A model generated the notes under the pieces. It worked only from the letters and a program-made list of their open reading frames with translations, did no database searches and was not told the DNA's origin. The translations under genes were made by a program, and so were the position numbers. From contig CM060731.1 of assembly GCA_030704615.1 (NCBI GenBank), forward strand, positions 35,838,001-35,898,000: DNA of 60,000 bases, given 5' to 3'. Of this stretch, positions 33,945 through 47,159 are shown in pieces. The DNA comes from Takakia lepidozioides (taxonomy: Eukaryota > Streptophyta > Takakiopsida > Takakiales > Takakiaceae). Position 1 is the first letter of the stretch. Every line of letters starts with the position of its first letter.

Positions 33945-34930
33945 AATATATTGTTTTGTTTTGTTTGTTTTGTTTGTAGCATCGTTGAGATCTCTTAAAT
34001 GGCGGGGCTCCAACGTTGGTGCTTGGTGCTGTTGGAAAGCCCTCGATCAGGAGGGGTGCACCGGAAGAGGGGTGCACCAGCTTGGTCTCATGATTTTTGG
34101 ACCCGCGGTGTGGGATATGTGGAATTTCTGAGCGCTTTTGGTCGCTGGAAATTCGAGATAAATAGCAAAGTGGGCTTTCCTATAGCAGCGATTGGCCCTG
34201 CACGTGGGAGATTTGGAATTTCAAGTACTTTTGGTCGCTGGAAATTCACAAAAAATAGCAAAAATGGCAAAGCGGGCATTCCTTGGACAATGGTTGGAGC
34301 CTTGACGGGAGAGATATCAAGGGAAAAGTGTCCGGTTCAAATCTGGTCGTAGGCTCCGTGGAAAAAAACTTACTCAGATGGGCCAATGGCAAAGGCCACC
34401 CTAGAGGTTGCATTTGGGCCTCGACATAGGAGACGCACTTTTATACATAGGGGATTGCACTTGGACTTAGATGACAGTGGACACTTGGGCCAACGGCACA
34501 GGCTACCCTATCAATATATGAAGCGAGACGTTTGTTTTGTTTTGTTTGTTTGTTTGTAGTTGAGATCTCCCAAACCGCGGGGGCCCAACGTTGGTGCTTG
34601 GTGCCATTGGAAAGCCCTCGATCACGAGGGGTGCACCGGCTTGGTCTCATGATTTTTGGACCAACGGTGTGGGAGATGTGGAATTTCAAGTGCTTTGGGT
34701 CGTTGGAAATTCACAAAAAATAGCTAAGTGGGCTTTCCTGGAGCAATGATTGGCCCTTCATGTGGGAGATTTGGAATTTCAAGTACTTTTGGTCGCTGGG
34801 AATTCGCCAAAAAAAATAGCAAAATGGGCATTCCTTGACAATGGTTGGAGCCTCGACAGGAGAGATATTATCAAGGGAAAGGTCTCCGGTTAAAATCTGA
34901 TCGTAGGCTCAGTGGAAAATAAATGCATTT
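33945..34930. repeat. tandem duplication, unit about 590 bp
   Basis: Unit 1 begins with ttgttttgtttg at about 33945 and unit 2 at about 34532. Both continue with gttgagatctc, ccaacgttggtgcttggtg, ggaaagccctcgatca, gggtgcacc, catgatttttgga, and two copies of a ggtcgctggaaattc motif, followed by a gagagatat segment. The ORF at 33999-34352 lies in repeat sequence and is not supported as a gene. Confidence 0.85.
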
Positions 34931-34984
34931 GGACTTAAATGACATTGGATATATTACTACTCAATAAATTCATGGAAAAAAATT

Positions 34985-35455
34985 AATCGGACCTCGACAT
35001 GGGAGACATACTTGGATACATAGGACATTGCACACTAGGCTTAGATGGGTCTCGACATGGGAGATGCACATGAGAGATGCCCTTGGATACATGAGAGATT
35101 GCACTTCGGCTTAGATGACAGTGGAGACTTGGGCCTCTACATGGAAGATGCACTTGGATACATAGAAGATTGCACTTGGGCTTAGATGGGCCTCCACATA
35201 GGAGACGCACTAGGATACATAGGGAATTGCACTTGGTCTTAGATTTCAATTCTTGACACATGGGCCAACGACACAAGCTACCCTAGAGGTTGCACTTGGT
35301 CCTCAACATATGAGATGGACTTAATACATAGGAGATCTTGCACTTGGGCTGATAACATTGAACACTTGGGCCAACCGCACACTAGGCCATCCTAGAGGTC
35401 GCATTTGAGCCTCGACATAGGGGACGCACTTGGAGATGACACTTGACACTTAGGC
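34985..35455. repeat. minisatellite, period about 55-65 bp
   Basis: Degenerate repeats of the words cctcgacatgggaga, gcacttggatacatag, gagattgcacttgggctta and gatg run through the interval, with related sequence already at about 34415-34500. Units vary in length. The ORF at 34983-35276 is a repeat by-product. Confidence 0.8.
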
Positions 35456-36420
35456 CAAAGGCTACCCTAGTTAAGGCTAAAATACAATAATATAATTAAA
35501 AATTCAATTGAAAATATAATAACCACAAAACAATTCCCACAAATCCTATATTTGATCTTCTTGCAAAATATCAAATGGAACTTGAAACATATTCCGCTTC
35601 AGAGAAAAAATTAAATATTAACGGCTAATACTACAAAACTGACCTTCAGAATTCCTGAAATACTCAAATACTGAAATAGTGCTCAAGTATTTCAATATTA
35701 CCGAAGCTTAAAACTGGCTGAAATACTTGCTGAAATGCTGAATTTTGGAAGTATCACTAGCCATGCTATGTGCGCTGCTTATCCATTAATCTATAGATTT
35801 TAGAGTGGTATGCGGAAACAACCAAGGAGCAACTAGCTAGCCATAGGCTCACCTTATTACCCAGTCCCTTGCAAGCTCCAATTAAAAGTCCTCCACATTC
35901 TATAACCCTTATAGGAAGAACAAACTACGATATTGACCATAAAACCACAATCCTATCCACACAAAATTATCATACAGTAGTTCAGTAAAAACCACTCGTT
36001 TACATCCATCTTGAGCAGGGAGGAGTCAATAAGCAATTACGCCTTCCGTTTCAACTTGTTGACTCGCTCAATATGACATCTTTTATTCGTCACCATCTTG
36101 TGAGCATCTGTCTAAATAGTATGCAATATATGTGAGGATCACGTACTGTCAGTTACCTTTTGCATGCTGATGAAGATGACAAAGCACAGTGCCCAGCCGT
36201 TGTTACAGTCTGTGGGCCGGTTGCTGCAAGAACAACATCCCACTACTAATGTCACCGCTCACTTTGGGCTTGGAAGGAGTCGCCCTATACAACACCCCCA
36301 CAACATTACTTATCAGCCCCAGTGATTGCAACCCAAACTCCCAACACTTTCGCTCGAACATTTTATGAAGAACTACAACTCCTAGGACCACGCATATCGT
36401 GACCATATCCCCCTATCTCT
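35456..36420. other. no gene recognised
   Basis: AT-rich spacer with some local TGAAATACT-type repetition (about 35650-35745). The minus-strand ORF at 36203-36406 has no recognisable similarity. Confidence 0.35.
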
Positions 36421-36439
36421 GAGTCTCTTCATATAACTT

Positions 36440-36660
36440 TTTGGGCAGCTTGCAGCACGGACGCAAATGGCGGCCTGTTAAGTAGCCTACCACCAGCCAG
36501 TTCCCCAGCCCCACCTCCCTCATCACGTTCCTCATTTCGATGCCAGTCCCAAATGGGCGGCTTGCAGCACGAATGCGGCATTGTGAGTAACCTGCCACCA
36601 GCCACTTTCCCAGCCCCACCTCCCTCATCATGTCGTCATTTCTTTGCCAGTCCCACATGC
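36440..36660. repeat. tandem duplication, unit about 112 bp
   Basis: Unit 1 (about 36440-36551) and unit 2 (about 36552-36660) share gcttgcagcac, the word gcctaccaccagcca, cccagccccacctccctcat and tgccagtcccaaatg. The copies differ at scattered bases. Lies about 700 bases upstream of P450 copy C. Confidence 0.75.
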
Positions 36661-37305
36661 AATGGCGTCATATATTTCAGTTACACTTTGGGTAGTGATC
36701 ATGTCGACAGTACTGGTAATACTTTATTGCTTTCGGTTTCAAGAGAATGCAACCTTGAAACACTGAGTTTCAAATGATGCCAGAGAGCTAGCTATCAATA
36801 TATAACTGGACCAGCTTCGAAAACTGATCAGAAATCATGGATTTGTATGGATTTCTAATGTGGATTTGTATCTGATGGCAACTTGTAGGACCCTCTCGAC
36901 TCTACCGGCGACACAGCCTCCAATTTCTACTGGCTGTTAGAATATCTGTAGTATATTCCGCCAAAACAGGATCAAAGGCTGCCATTCCTTTATACAAAAA
37001 TGAGAAAAGGAAAAAGAAAAAAGTAGCTGCAATTAATTGAGTGCACGGAGATTGGAGAGTTGCGCGGCTTCTTCTGCCATCAATTTTACAGAAACCGCAG
37101 AACAGTACGTCAGCACGAGTTCAGAGGAATCCGAAGTGCGTGTAACACATGCAGGGGATCAGAGAGCCGGCCAACTGCCTATCAATGACGATTGTTAGAC
37201 GCACAAAAGAGGAAATCTATTAGCAGCGCCATACATGGTACACAAACCATAGCCACTGAGGTCGAGTGCATGAAAGAGTGCCCAGATCTACCAATATTGG
37301 CTAAG

Positions 37306-40032
37306 ATGACGAATTGGGGGATTCCAGCAGTGTGTGCAGCGTTGTGTGTATGTTCGGTAGCCACCATACTGTTCTGGCGATGGTGGACACCTTACAGTAG
37401 GCGCAGATTCTACGAGAGGCAAGGCATTCGTGGGCCAGTTTTCAGGCCCTTCATTGGGAATCTTCCAGAGATTCACGAGATCCGGAGTTCCGTTCCAAGC
37501 AGTCTCCAGTTTACAGATCCTGCTTACACTCGAACGCTTCCATACCTTGTCACCTTGGCCAGGGAGTATGGTATGATCCATGTTTTCTGTACACATCTCG
37601 CAGATTGCTAGAATGTGAAGATACTTTATGATGTCGGAGCTTGCCCGGAGCATGGGCATTAATTGAAGTTGTCATTTGGATTCATGAGATCCTAAAGGTC
37701 TACGCAATCACGGGTGCCCAGCTAGTTGTTAAATGCTTTGGATATCTGGTCTTGAATACAGGAAATGTGTCCATTCATGAAGTGGGATCGTCAACACGGA
37801 TTATGGTCACGGATCCAGTCCTGGTGAAACAAGTCATGTTGTCGAAAGGTTCATGCTACAACAAATGTGCGATCAATACCGAGTCGATTACTCCTTTGGT
37901 GGGGAAGGGCATTCTCGTGTCTGAAGGTTCGTTGTGGAAGGAACAGCACAAAATTATCAGCCCTTCCTTCCGTCTGAACCACCTGAAGGTACTAAACTCA
38001 CTCCTACTTAACGAGGACATGTTTCGGACAGGATCAGGCTAAACCTGGCCGTTGTGCTGTACAGAGATTGCAAGCAATTTCATCTTCACTATTTCAGTTT
38101 GTTATTCAATTGTAGACTGACGCGAGCCCCAATTGATGCTCTCTAGGTCGATCAGTCCTGCCCTCCTCTGCACTATCATGCTTGCTATACGTATGCCATA
38201 CGTCATATTATATCCACTTTCAAGAACAATGTAATTAAGATCTGTACATATCTGTAGAGACATCTTATAATGTAGTGATGCAGGGTTATAAGCGCATTGT
38301 CTCATATGCGTCAATTTCCGATTTGTAGACCAGTGCACTGATCATCCGAAATACACGCAGAACCATCTCTTTCATCATATTGTGGACTGCGGTGAGGAGC
38401 TAGTCCAAAGATGGCAGACGCAAATTAGCAACACCTCAGATGGGAAGTGCGCAGAGATCACCATTGACTTGGATATTCCCAGAACAACGGTGGACGTAGT
38501 TGTCAGGGCCACTTTTGGCTCGACAAGATTTAGGTCTGGAGAAAACGACCAAGTCAGCAAAGGAGGCATGGCCGCTGAGGCTATGAAAGCATTGGCCACC
38601 ACAGATAGTGACAGAACGTTTGGATATGGCCGCCTCCTACCTGGCTTCAGGTGCGCTTAAGTTCATATCTCTCTAGCCTGTCTAATAAATTTCAAGTGCA
38701 TTAATGATGAATGTTAAGTAAAGCCGTTTTCTCACTGTCACAGGTACCAAGTACTCCAGAGCTTGTATTGAGATTAAGGTTAGATCAATCTCTGCATATT
38801 TCATTTCACGGAGCGTTGCTCAGGTTTAAGGCAGGTAGACCTATGTCCACAAACTTATTGACTGCCATAGTACGCAGGACTTCAGATTTTATTGGTTCTC
38901 AACGTTACGTTGGTCAAGATGCCACTTCAAGTGGATGTGTGAAATGCATTTCAATGCAGGTTCCTTCCAATCCCCTGCAATCTGAAAGTTTGGAGAGACC
39001 AAAAGGTTTTAGACTCTATACTTCAAGAAATTGTGGATGCACGCCTTGAGGCCACCAAAGGTATTCAACAGACGAAGTCGCAACACGAGAGTATATACGG
39101 CGACGACTTGTTGGGAGTAATGATGGAGGCGATGCAGGCAGGCAGTGCCACGATGACCAAAACCCAGCTCCTGCATGAATGCAAAACCATTTATGTTGCT
39201 GGAAACATAACCATTTCAGTTCAGTTGATTTGGACACTAACAATGCTGGCATTGCATCCGGAGTGGCAGCATCGGGCGCGTTCAGAAGTGGAGAAGGTCT
39301 TGGGGGATGCCCCACCTGACGCTGAAAACACTGCTAACCTCAGAACGGTGAGTAAGCTTTGCCGCTCTAAGTAAACAGAATGCTTCTCCAATCTCATAAA
39401 AGGCTTCTCAGCTCAGTGTTGGCGTTACATGGACTGGAGACCGGACTAAAAGCGCCTTCATGACATACAATGCCTGCTCAAAAATGATTTTAGGATGAGA
39501 TGAAATGCCGGGGCTCACATACATAGAACACTTACTGATCGTACTAAGAGAAGTGGTCTATGTTCAATATGCATCTAATCAGAATCACTCTTGTGATGGA
39601 ACTCAGGTGTCGATGATACTGAACGAGATATTGCGGCTTTACCCGCCGGTCCAAGTAATTGAAAGAGACTCCATTGTGGCACACAAACTGGGAGACATAT
39701 CCGTATGTCCTGATACCACCATACTGATTCCTATTGCTCTCATTCATCAGAGCCAGGAGTTTTGGGGAAAAGACGCCACCAGTTTCAAACCCGAGCGTTG
39801 GGAGTCCACGCCGCACACAGACGCCTTCCTGCCATTTGCTGACGGTACCCGCATGTGCTTGGGAAAGAGCTTTGCATTGATGGAGGCCAACGTTCTTCTC
39901 TGCATGCTGCTGCAGAGGTTCAGCTTCTCTCTGTCACCGGGGTACCGCCATGCGCCTGGCATCGGACAAAACCTCATGCCCGAATCTGGAGCGCAGCTTC
40001 TTGTCACCAAGCTGGATCGACACACCGTTTGA
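37306..40032 (+). CDS. cytochrome P450 monooxygenase, CYP72-clan-like (copy C), five exons, 531 aa
   Basis: Exons 37306-37570, 37762-37988, 38361-38650, 38960-39347 and 39607-40032; the first four have exactly the lengths of copy B, and every junction keeps phase. The start was set at MTNWGIPAVC, matching copy B. N-terminal anchor about residues 3-26; WKEQHK in helix C; ExxR as EILR (about 397-400); FKPERW; heme-binding FADGTRMCLG with Cys about 474. The I-helix reads VAGNITI: the usual Asp/Glu is Ile344 and the second Thr is Ile346, so this copy departs further from the norm than copy B. The last exon is 27 bases shorter than in copy B. No stop or shift is seen, so it is probably expressed. 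Separated from copy B by 31 kb of repeats; the terpene synthase lies 12 kb downstream. Confidence 0.9.
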
Positions 40033-40339
40033 GGCCCCGTCATCCAGTCCCACGCTACTTAACTCACACCTCGGCTTGTATATTCTGTATACCACGTGTG
40101 TGAAAAACCAGTCTGGTGGGACAGTTTGCACACTCTTCTTTTCTATGCAATTTAAATCTAATTTCACCCTGGTTGCACCTGGGGTGACCCCTTGCCAGAA
40201 CTAAGGTGCCTGAACTGTTCCCAAGCCGGTGCCGGATTGTTTATTGCCTGTGCTGCATGTTTGGTGGACCCGGCCGAAATTCCCAACACACATGCATCCT
40301 TTCCATATGCATGGCCCACATGCATAACATGAGAATGCT

Positions 40340-41580
40340 ACTGTTTGTAGTATCTACAAGTGTTGGTCTGGTATCAGGTTTAGGACATACCAGACTGGTC
40401 CTGGTACCAGACCTATCACAAAACTTTCATACCAGTCTCATCTATAAAATGGTGGATGTATTCTTTTTCCAGATACTAGTAGTATGAGTATCATGACCAC
40501 AATACCAGCTCGAATGAGATATCAAGTTTGGTATCATTCCAAAGCCATCTTGACTTACAAGTTTATCAAATATAAAGTGAAAAAATACAATAAACATAAA
40601 GTAAATTTATATTAATTTAAAAAAATATGAATAAGTACATGTATGTACACATAATTAATATAGTACACTGCCAGAGTAAATGAGGAAGATGGGGGAGTAC
40701 TGGTATTTGTGGCCTATGAGAAAACGGATATCAGCTTGGTATGGTATATGACCTGGTATGTAGAACTTAAGACCAGGCTGGTCTGGTCCTTGACACCAGG
40801 GTTGATACTAGTGTTGTATTGGTATGTCCATTTTGACATACCAGACTAGTGCTCGTAGGTCCGGCCAGGGGTAGACTAGGACTAGGTCCGGCCAGGGTAG
40901 GTTATAGGATGGGTATGGGTATTTCCAATTTTGAGATACACTGGTCCCAGGCATGGGTATGGCAAAAACTCAAATGACATATGGGGGGAGTATGTGCAAT
41001 GGTATGGTATACCTAACAGTCATCATATTGTATTCAAAGCTGAAATTAAAACCAGATTGAGGGCAACATACAAAAGGTAAAAAGAAAATCGCAATCACAC
41101 ACGCCCATGCAAACTAATTTGTATTGCTCATAAATTAGTGAAGGTCTTTGTATTGTAAGGCTGGATAGTAACAAATGGAGAAAAAGCTCGATGCCATGAC
41201 AAAAACTGAAGAAATCCTGCCTATTGTACCTTGTATGCTGATCATTGTACGCCGTACCTTCTACCCCTATTATATCATTACACATACCCATGCTAGCTTG
41301 GGTTCATCAATCTACGGGTCTCAAGCGGAGTATGAAAGTAGTTCATACTTAGACTGGTATGGTAGGTGTCCAGTGTTCAAAACCCGGGTCCATGGTATAG
41401 CCGGGGTATATGCCCCAAGACATACCCAACTGGTATGTTCTACAATACCCTTACTCATACCAGTGCACACACCCCGGCCTACTGGCACATACCAGTACAA
41501 CACTGGTTGATACCACTGTTGATACTCCGGTATGATACCCATACCAGGCCAACACTAGTATGTCCATTTTGTAATAATGC
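40340..41580. repeat. degenerate region rich in CATACC / GGTATG and ACTGGT words
   Basis: Words such as gacataccagactggt, ggtatgggtat, cataccagtac and tggtatggtat recur in both orientations throughout. ORFs here lack coding character. It may be one or more transposons with many subterminal motifs, or decayed simple satellite. I could not find clear ends. Confidence 0.6.
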
Positions 41581-42300
41581 TATGTCATTTGTGTACAGGA
41601 TTATACTAATGCAAAAAGGGGTGGGACCCTTCATACTAGGACCAATCTGGATTGCCCACACCCTACATGGGCCAAAGCCATTCAAACAAAAATGAAATGT
41701 ACATAAATGAAGCAATCAACTCCATGTCAAATGTCTTACATTAATATGAAGACCATAAGACCAATAGCTCCATCAAGCTCAATAGACAAGGAATCAAAGT
41801 TTGTAATTGCACTCTAACTCCGACTTACCGAAACTCAATGCTGAATACACTAATCACATTTGCACATATATTCAAAGTTGCTTTGTGATACCATAAATTG
41901 AACCCTCCCATCCCCGCCCCATGCCATCTCCTTAAACCAACATGAAGGTCATCACACAAGAACCCATCACTAAGCTTAATAGTTTGCAATTCCAAATAAA
42001 AGTGTTTGAGAGTTTATACACTTGCATTGCAACTCCCACTTGCATCTCACTCAATGTTGACAGATGCACTTATAAGCGGCAGTGAAGAGGCTTCGGGCGT
42101 TGGATGGAGCTTGAACACTCAAGTATGTTGCCTTCAAAGAACAGAATGTCATGCTGGAGTAGAGATTGTCCATTGTGAGCTTGTGGCAGCTCATTATATT
42201 GCTATTTCACAGTAGTACCTACTTATTCTATATTTATAGATGCAGGTTGCTCGTTTATCTGCTGACTTATGAAGATAAGCACTATCTAGATAAGGTGTAG
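41581..42300. other. no gene recognised
   Basis: Spacer between the CATACC-rich region and the tRNA-like element. The ORF at 42006-42215 contains a short stretch reminiscent of Copia RNase H (SGSEEASGVGWS), too weak to call. Confidence 0.3.
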
Positions 42301-42304
42301 ATAA

Positions 42305-42372
42305 AGATTGATGTTTGACCCCAGAATCATCTGAGTGGCATTCAATGCACCAATTGAGCTACTGACTGTTGG
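42305..42372 (-). mobile_element. tRNA-like element (SINE head), copy 2
   Basis: On the minus strand: CAGTAGCTCAATTGGTGCA, then CCACTCAGATGATTCTGGG and GGGTCAAACA. It shares the unusual CCAC-CAGATGATTCT core with the copy at 33692-33775, so both belong to one tRNA-derived family. B box is degenerate. Confidence 0.55.
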
Positions 42373-42514
42373 TCGTTTTGGCATATTCATCAGCATGCAA
42401 AAGGCCCCGAGATATATTATACTTGGGCTTCGCGTTGCTCCGCACTACTAGCGATGACTTCTGATAACTGTGTTCAAGCTCCGCAGTACTAGCGACGACT
42501 TCTGAGAACTATGT

Positions 42515-43850
42515 TCAATTTTCACAAAATGGTCTTACACAAACGCCACATGATACACCACACCCAGCACATCTTGCCTTCCACAAGTTCCACAATGTGG
42601 AGCCTCTGAGGGTTTCATAGACTGGGCAGTCAAAGGCTTCCTTTTTGTCCATTGGATTATAGTTAAGAAGGATGGTAACTGGGACAATTTGCATTAGTTT
42701 CCAGGAACTATAGAAACTCTGAACCAAGGGCCAAATGGCTTGCGGTGCTTGACAATGAAGAAGGCAATGCTCTAAGGATTCAATAGTTCCAATTGGACAA
42801 CATTGGCAGAGCAGAGCTTCCCTGAAGTTGAGGTATTGCCCAACTTTTAGGACTCTATTAGCTACTTGACGTAGAAAGGCGCTAATCTTAGCAGGTTTGG
42901 ATTTTTGCCAGACTAGAGATCAAATGCCTTTCCAGTTTTCATTTTGGAAGCCTTCGTGCTCCCATTTCTTGTTCCATTTCTCTGACAGAGGTTGGGCTCT
43001 CATCATAGCCCTATATCCTCTTTTGGTTGAGTAGTCAAGAGTAGTCAAAGAAAGGGGGTGCAGATCCTCCCCAAAGGTCCATTTCCATTCAGCCGGATCC
43101 ACTTGTAAGGATGGGATGCCTTTGCCTCCAATGAGTGTAAAAAGACTAAGCTTCAACCAACGTAGAATTGGAGTGGTAACAGGTGCCTTGGGGTTGAAGA
43201 GCTTAGAGGCAGCAGACCATAAGCAAACTCTGGCCGGGGTGGCATAGGTTGAGGGGAGTGTGACTGACTGGTCAGAGGATAGAGAAAGAAAGCCAGTAAG
43301 GGCGTCCGCCAGGAAACCATAGCCGGTGATAGCATTAGATATAGAACTTGAGGAGAGGGATGGTTGGTAAGAATCCATTGATGAACAACACAGAGACCAG
43401 GTGATCCTTCCCCGAGAAGGATTTTCCAAGAGTTGGGGATGGAACAGATGATTTGATTGAAACCTGTTGTGAAGCGGCGAGAGCCCAAAGCCTCTCGAAG
43501 GGATTCTGGAGTGCTTTCCCAAAGATCCCTTATGGTGCCGAATCCTCTAGACTCCCACTTTGCCCATCTCTTAGCCTACACCTTTTCCTCATGAGATGGC
43601 ATGGCAGAATTGAGGAACAAGTTTTGTCTTAGTATTTTATGGAATTGGGTCGGCTGTTGCTTGACTAGAACGGGCCTGAGGGAGTTCCAAGCTGCCCAGA
43701 TAGATGACCACAGTGGTGAGTCTTGAGATTTGTGGCTGAATCCCTGGAAAATCCAGCGGAAGGAGGCAGGCCATTCTATACCTTGTTGGGGTGAGGATGA
43801 AGCAATGGAGTCAACCACCATGAACTTCCACCAGCCCCCTTCCGGACCCA
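42515..43850 (-). mobile_element. non-LTR retrotransposon (LINE) relic, 3' part of ORF2 with zf-RVT domain
   Basis: Minus-strand frames in order from 43850 resemble the end of a plant LINE ORF2: a linker (SPLWSSIWAAWNSLRP; GTIRDLWESTPESLREA), then WNKKWEHEGFQNENWKGI followed in frame by a stop and SLVWQKSKPAKISAFLRQ, then a zinc-binding block (CQCCPIGTIESLEHCLLHC, about 42760-42820) typical of the reverse-transcriptase zinc-binding domain. Frames change several times and stops occur, so it is inactive. The reverse transcriptase core and 5' parts are not in view. Confidence 0.75.
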
Positions 43851-44232
43851 AAAATCAACAAGGACTTCCGAGGTCCTGCTGTTGGTAGATCATGTATCTC
43901 CATTAACACTTTGACTGACTGGTTTGTCCATGATTTTCCAAATGGGTGTTAATATGGAGTAGAGCAGCTGACAATGAGCTTGTTTGTGAAATCCGTCCAA
44001 TCTTCATCATGTGTAGATTTTTATTGACTACATAATGTCTCTTGCGACCTTGTATACATGAACGCCCATGTATGCCTGTAAGTCCCAAGTGCTGGTCTGC
44101 TTTTCCAAATTCACTTTTTCTTTATAACCTAGGGCCGGAGGGTGTTGTTACAAGAGGGTGTTATTATAAAGTCAATAAGGCACGAGGCGCTTAGGGGTTA
44201 ATAAGTGTTCAAATACAATTACTCTGTCGATG
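43851..44232. other. no gene recognised
   Basis: Spacer between the LINE relic and the left inverted end of the compound element. May contain more LINE sequence, but nothing is identifiable. Confidence 0.3.
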
Positions 44233-44397
44233 TACAGTTGGACCTAGCTAAGTGTTAGGGGTTGGGAGTAGGAAAATACGTAACAGAATTACAGTATTGA
44301 CATTTTAACACTTAGGAAGTTTCTACCGATAATCTTTAACACTTACAAAATTAACACATATAAAATAGGTCATTAAAATTAACACATAGAATAAATA

Positions 44398-44746
44398 TGT
44401 CAAGTTAAATAAACACAGTGTGAAACTAACTAGAATAAATCTAGTTATTTGTATTTAACACTTGGATTTAGTTCAAGTGTTAAGTCAGGTGTCAAGTTTA
44501 GCTTGACACCTGAACCATCTTATCTTCACGAGACTGTTAGTCGTGCGGCTCGTCCCTCTCGAGTTGAGCCTGCACGACCAAGCTCCTTCACTGCTTAGAA
44601 TCTGAGTGTGCTTATGAAGGGAGAATAAGATGTTGTGCGGTGGAGTCCCCATAGCTTGGGGTGGCCCTGGCTCGACTCTTAGTTTAACGAGTGATGATGT
44701 TGCATTTCGTTTTTCGGTGTCAACAGTGTGAGATTTATGTCAATCA
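44398..44746 (+). repeat. left LTR (349 bp)
   Basis: Begins TGTCAAGTTAAATAAAC and ends ATTTATGTCAATCA; the same sequence recurs at 49447-49796 with few differences. TG...CA ends and coding remnants of a Ty3-type element between the copies support an LTR. The five bases before it (aaata) do not match those after the right copy (ttgcg), and no primer-binding site was recognised just after it. Confidence 0.7.
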
Positions 44747-45073
44747 CTCGAGAGAGATCATCTATCTAGTTTTCTAGCAGAACAGGAGGTTTGAGATTTT
44801 TGTCAACCTGTGGTTATATCTAAGAATGGGGTTAAGTAGCAGCAATAAAGAAATAGGATAGACAGAGGAGCCGGACGATGCACCGGAGAGCGGTGCCATG
44901 AGGCGGGCTGTGGGGCAGGCTGTTGCTTTCTGCATGAACGCAGGATTTTCCTCTCCGTGCCAGCAAGGTGATCAAGTGTGAGTATGCTGTTCGTGCTTCT
45001 GCAGCAGGAATTGGCCACAAGGCCCTCCCTTCCATTTGATGAGGGTGAGGTGGATGGAAGGAGGAGACTATAG

Positions 45074-45650
<577 letters not shown>

Positions 45651-45751
45651 GTTTGACTCTGTTTTTGGAGGGATAGCTGCAGAAAGGGGAAATCTACCTA
45701 TCTTTAGTTTTTTTGGAGTCTGTTAAAAATCTATGGATTTTTTGAGTGTGA

Positions 45752-46560
45752 GTGTGCTATGAAAGATCCACAATTCTGTTTCTAGAACCTGTTGTGGTCT
45801 CCTTGTATGGCTGGGGAAATGAGGACGTAATTGAAGGGCAAGTCTCTTCTCTTAGCCTGTGCACACAAGGGGACAAGATTTATGTTTCTCAAGGAACTCA
45901 GACTGATTTGAGTGGAGAGCAGTTGGACGAATTGATTGCATACTGGGAGTTAGGCATTATCAATAGACAACAAATTGCTGTAGTTGGCATTGAGGGCCTC
46001 AATATTGCTTTGGACAGTCAGAACTCTGTTGGAGCAAGCAGTTTTGCAGCTGTAGGTGAAATACCAAAGTGGGTGGAAGCTAGGCTTGGAACACAGCCAA
46101 AGACAGCCCCGGGGACCAAGGTGTTCAGCCACAAGGTCGTGGTGTATTGGAGCAGATGAGCAGGAGCTACACAAGTTTTTGCAATCAAACATGGTTGCAG
46201 CCGGACACGCTCTGCACGAGGCAACCACGAGTGGGGTTCATTTGCAATGAAAAGTTTGTTCTGCTTGAAGGAGATGCAGTCATTCGCAACGAGGACACCC
46301 ACAACCGTCTCAAAGCTTTCGAGTTGAGAGACTGTCAGACCCTACGTTTATTTTCTTTAGTATTCAGTGAGCGGGAGATAGGGGACTATTGCTTTGTCTC
46401 TACCTGGCAGAGAGAGGAGGAGGGATGGTTAGAGCGAGCTACTGTAGCTTGGAATAAGGTTAGTGGCAGGTTTCTGGACATAGATATACCTCCCACATCT
46501 TACCATCATGCAGAGCACCTTGAGAGAGGTCTGGCAGTTGATAGCATAGATCAGGATTAG
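45752..46560 (+). other. unidentified open segments between the LTRs
   Basis: Two overlapping plus-strand ORFs (45752-46159 and 46147-46560; 135 and 137 codons) follow the aminotransferase fragment. The first has plausible protein-like text (LSGEQLDELIAYWELGI; IAVVGIEGLNIAL); I recognise neither. They could be further captured host sequence or diverged retrotransposon gag. Function unknown. Confidence 0.25.
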
Positions 46561-47159
46561 ATCTTGCTTGGTCGAGCCTCTATTCTTCCCCTCCCTCTCT
46601 TTACTATTTTCATTACTTTGTACTTGTAGTTGCCAAAACCTCTCTTGGTGGAGGCCAGTCAGTCCGGGTTTTTTGGGCAGGAGATTGCAGATGGATTTTG
46701 GTGTAGGGATGTTGATGTTTTGATTTCTTGTGTTTGGATCCCCCCCAACACCTGCATGCTTGACTGTGCACCATGTTGTTTTGTGTGGGCGCTTGCTTTC
46801 ATAGGGATTAGGCCGGATTTGATCACCGGTCAATCCTAGAGTATGTTGTCGGTGGTGAGGCTGGAGTGATGACCAACAAGACCACCAGTGTTTCTTCTAT
46901 GGTGAGACTGGGTTGATGACCAGCCAACCATAGGAGTTCTTGCGGTGGATGCAGGTGCAGGTGCCCTGAGCCACTGGGATATGACCCTTAAATTGCAACA
47001 GGTGCCCACCCGTGTCACTATTAGAATTAGTACTAGAGCCTTATAGTGTCACGTAGAGGAGGTGCACATTGTGAGTGTCGTCACGGAGTTACCCAAGGGT
47101 TTTGAGGGGAGTACGGCTACATGCAGTAGCAGTGAGAGTGGATTCACAAGATGAGGTAT

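Noticed and set aside
34985-35455. CCTCGACAT words in the minisatellite resemble one arm of the palindrome
   Set aside because: The mirrored arm is absent; each word is followed by gggaga or aggaga. It fits the minisatellite unit and is not a palindrome copy.
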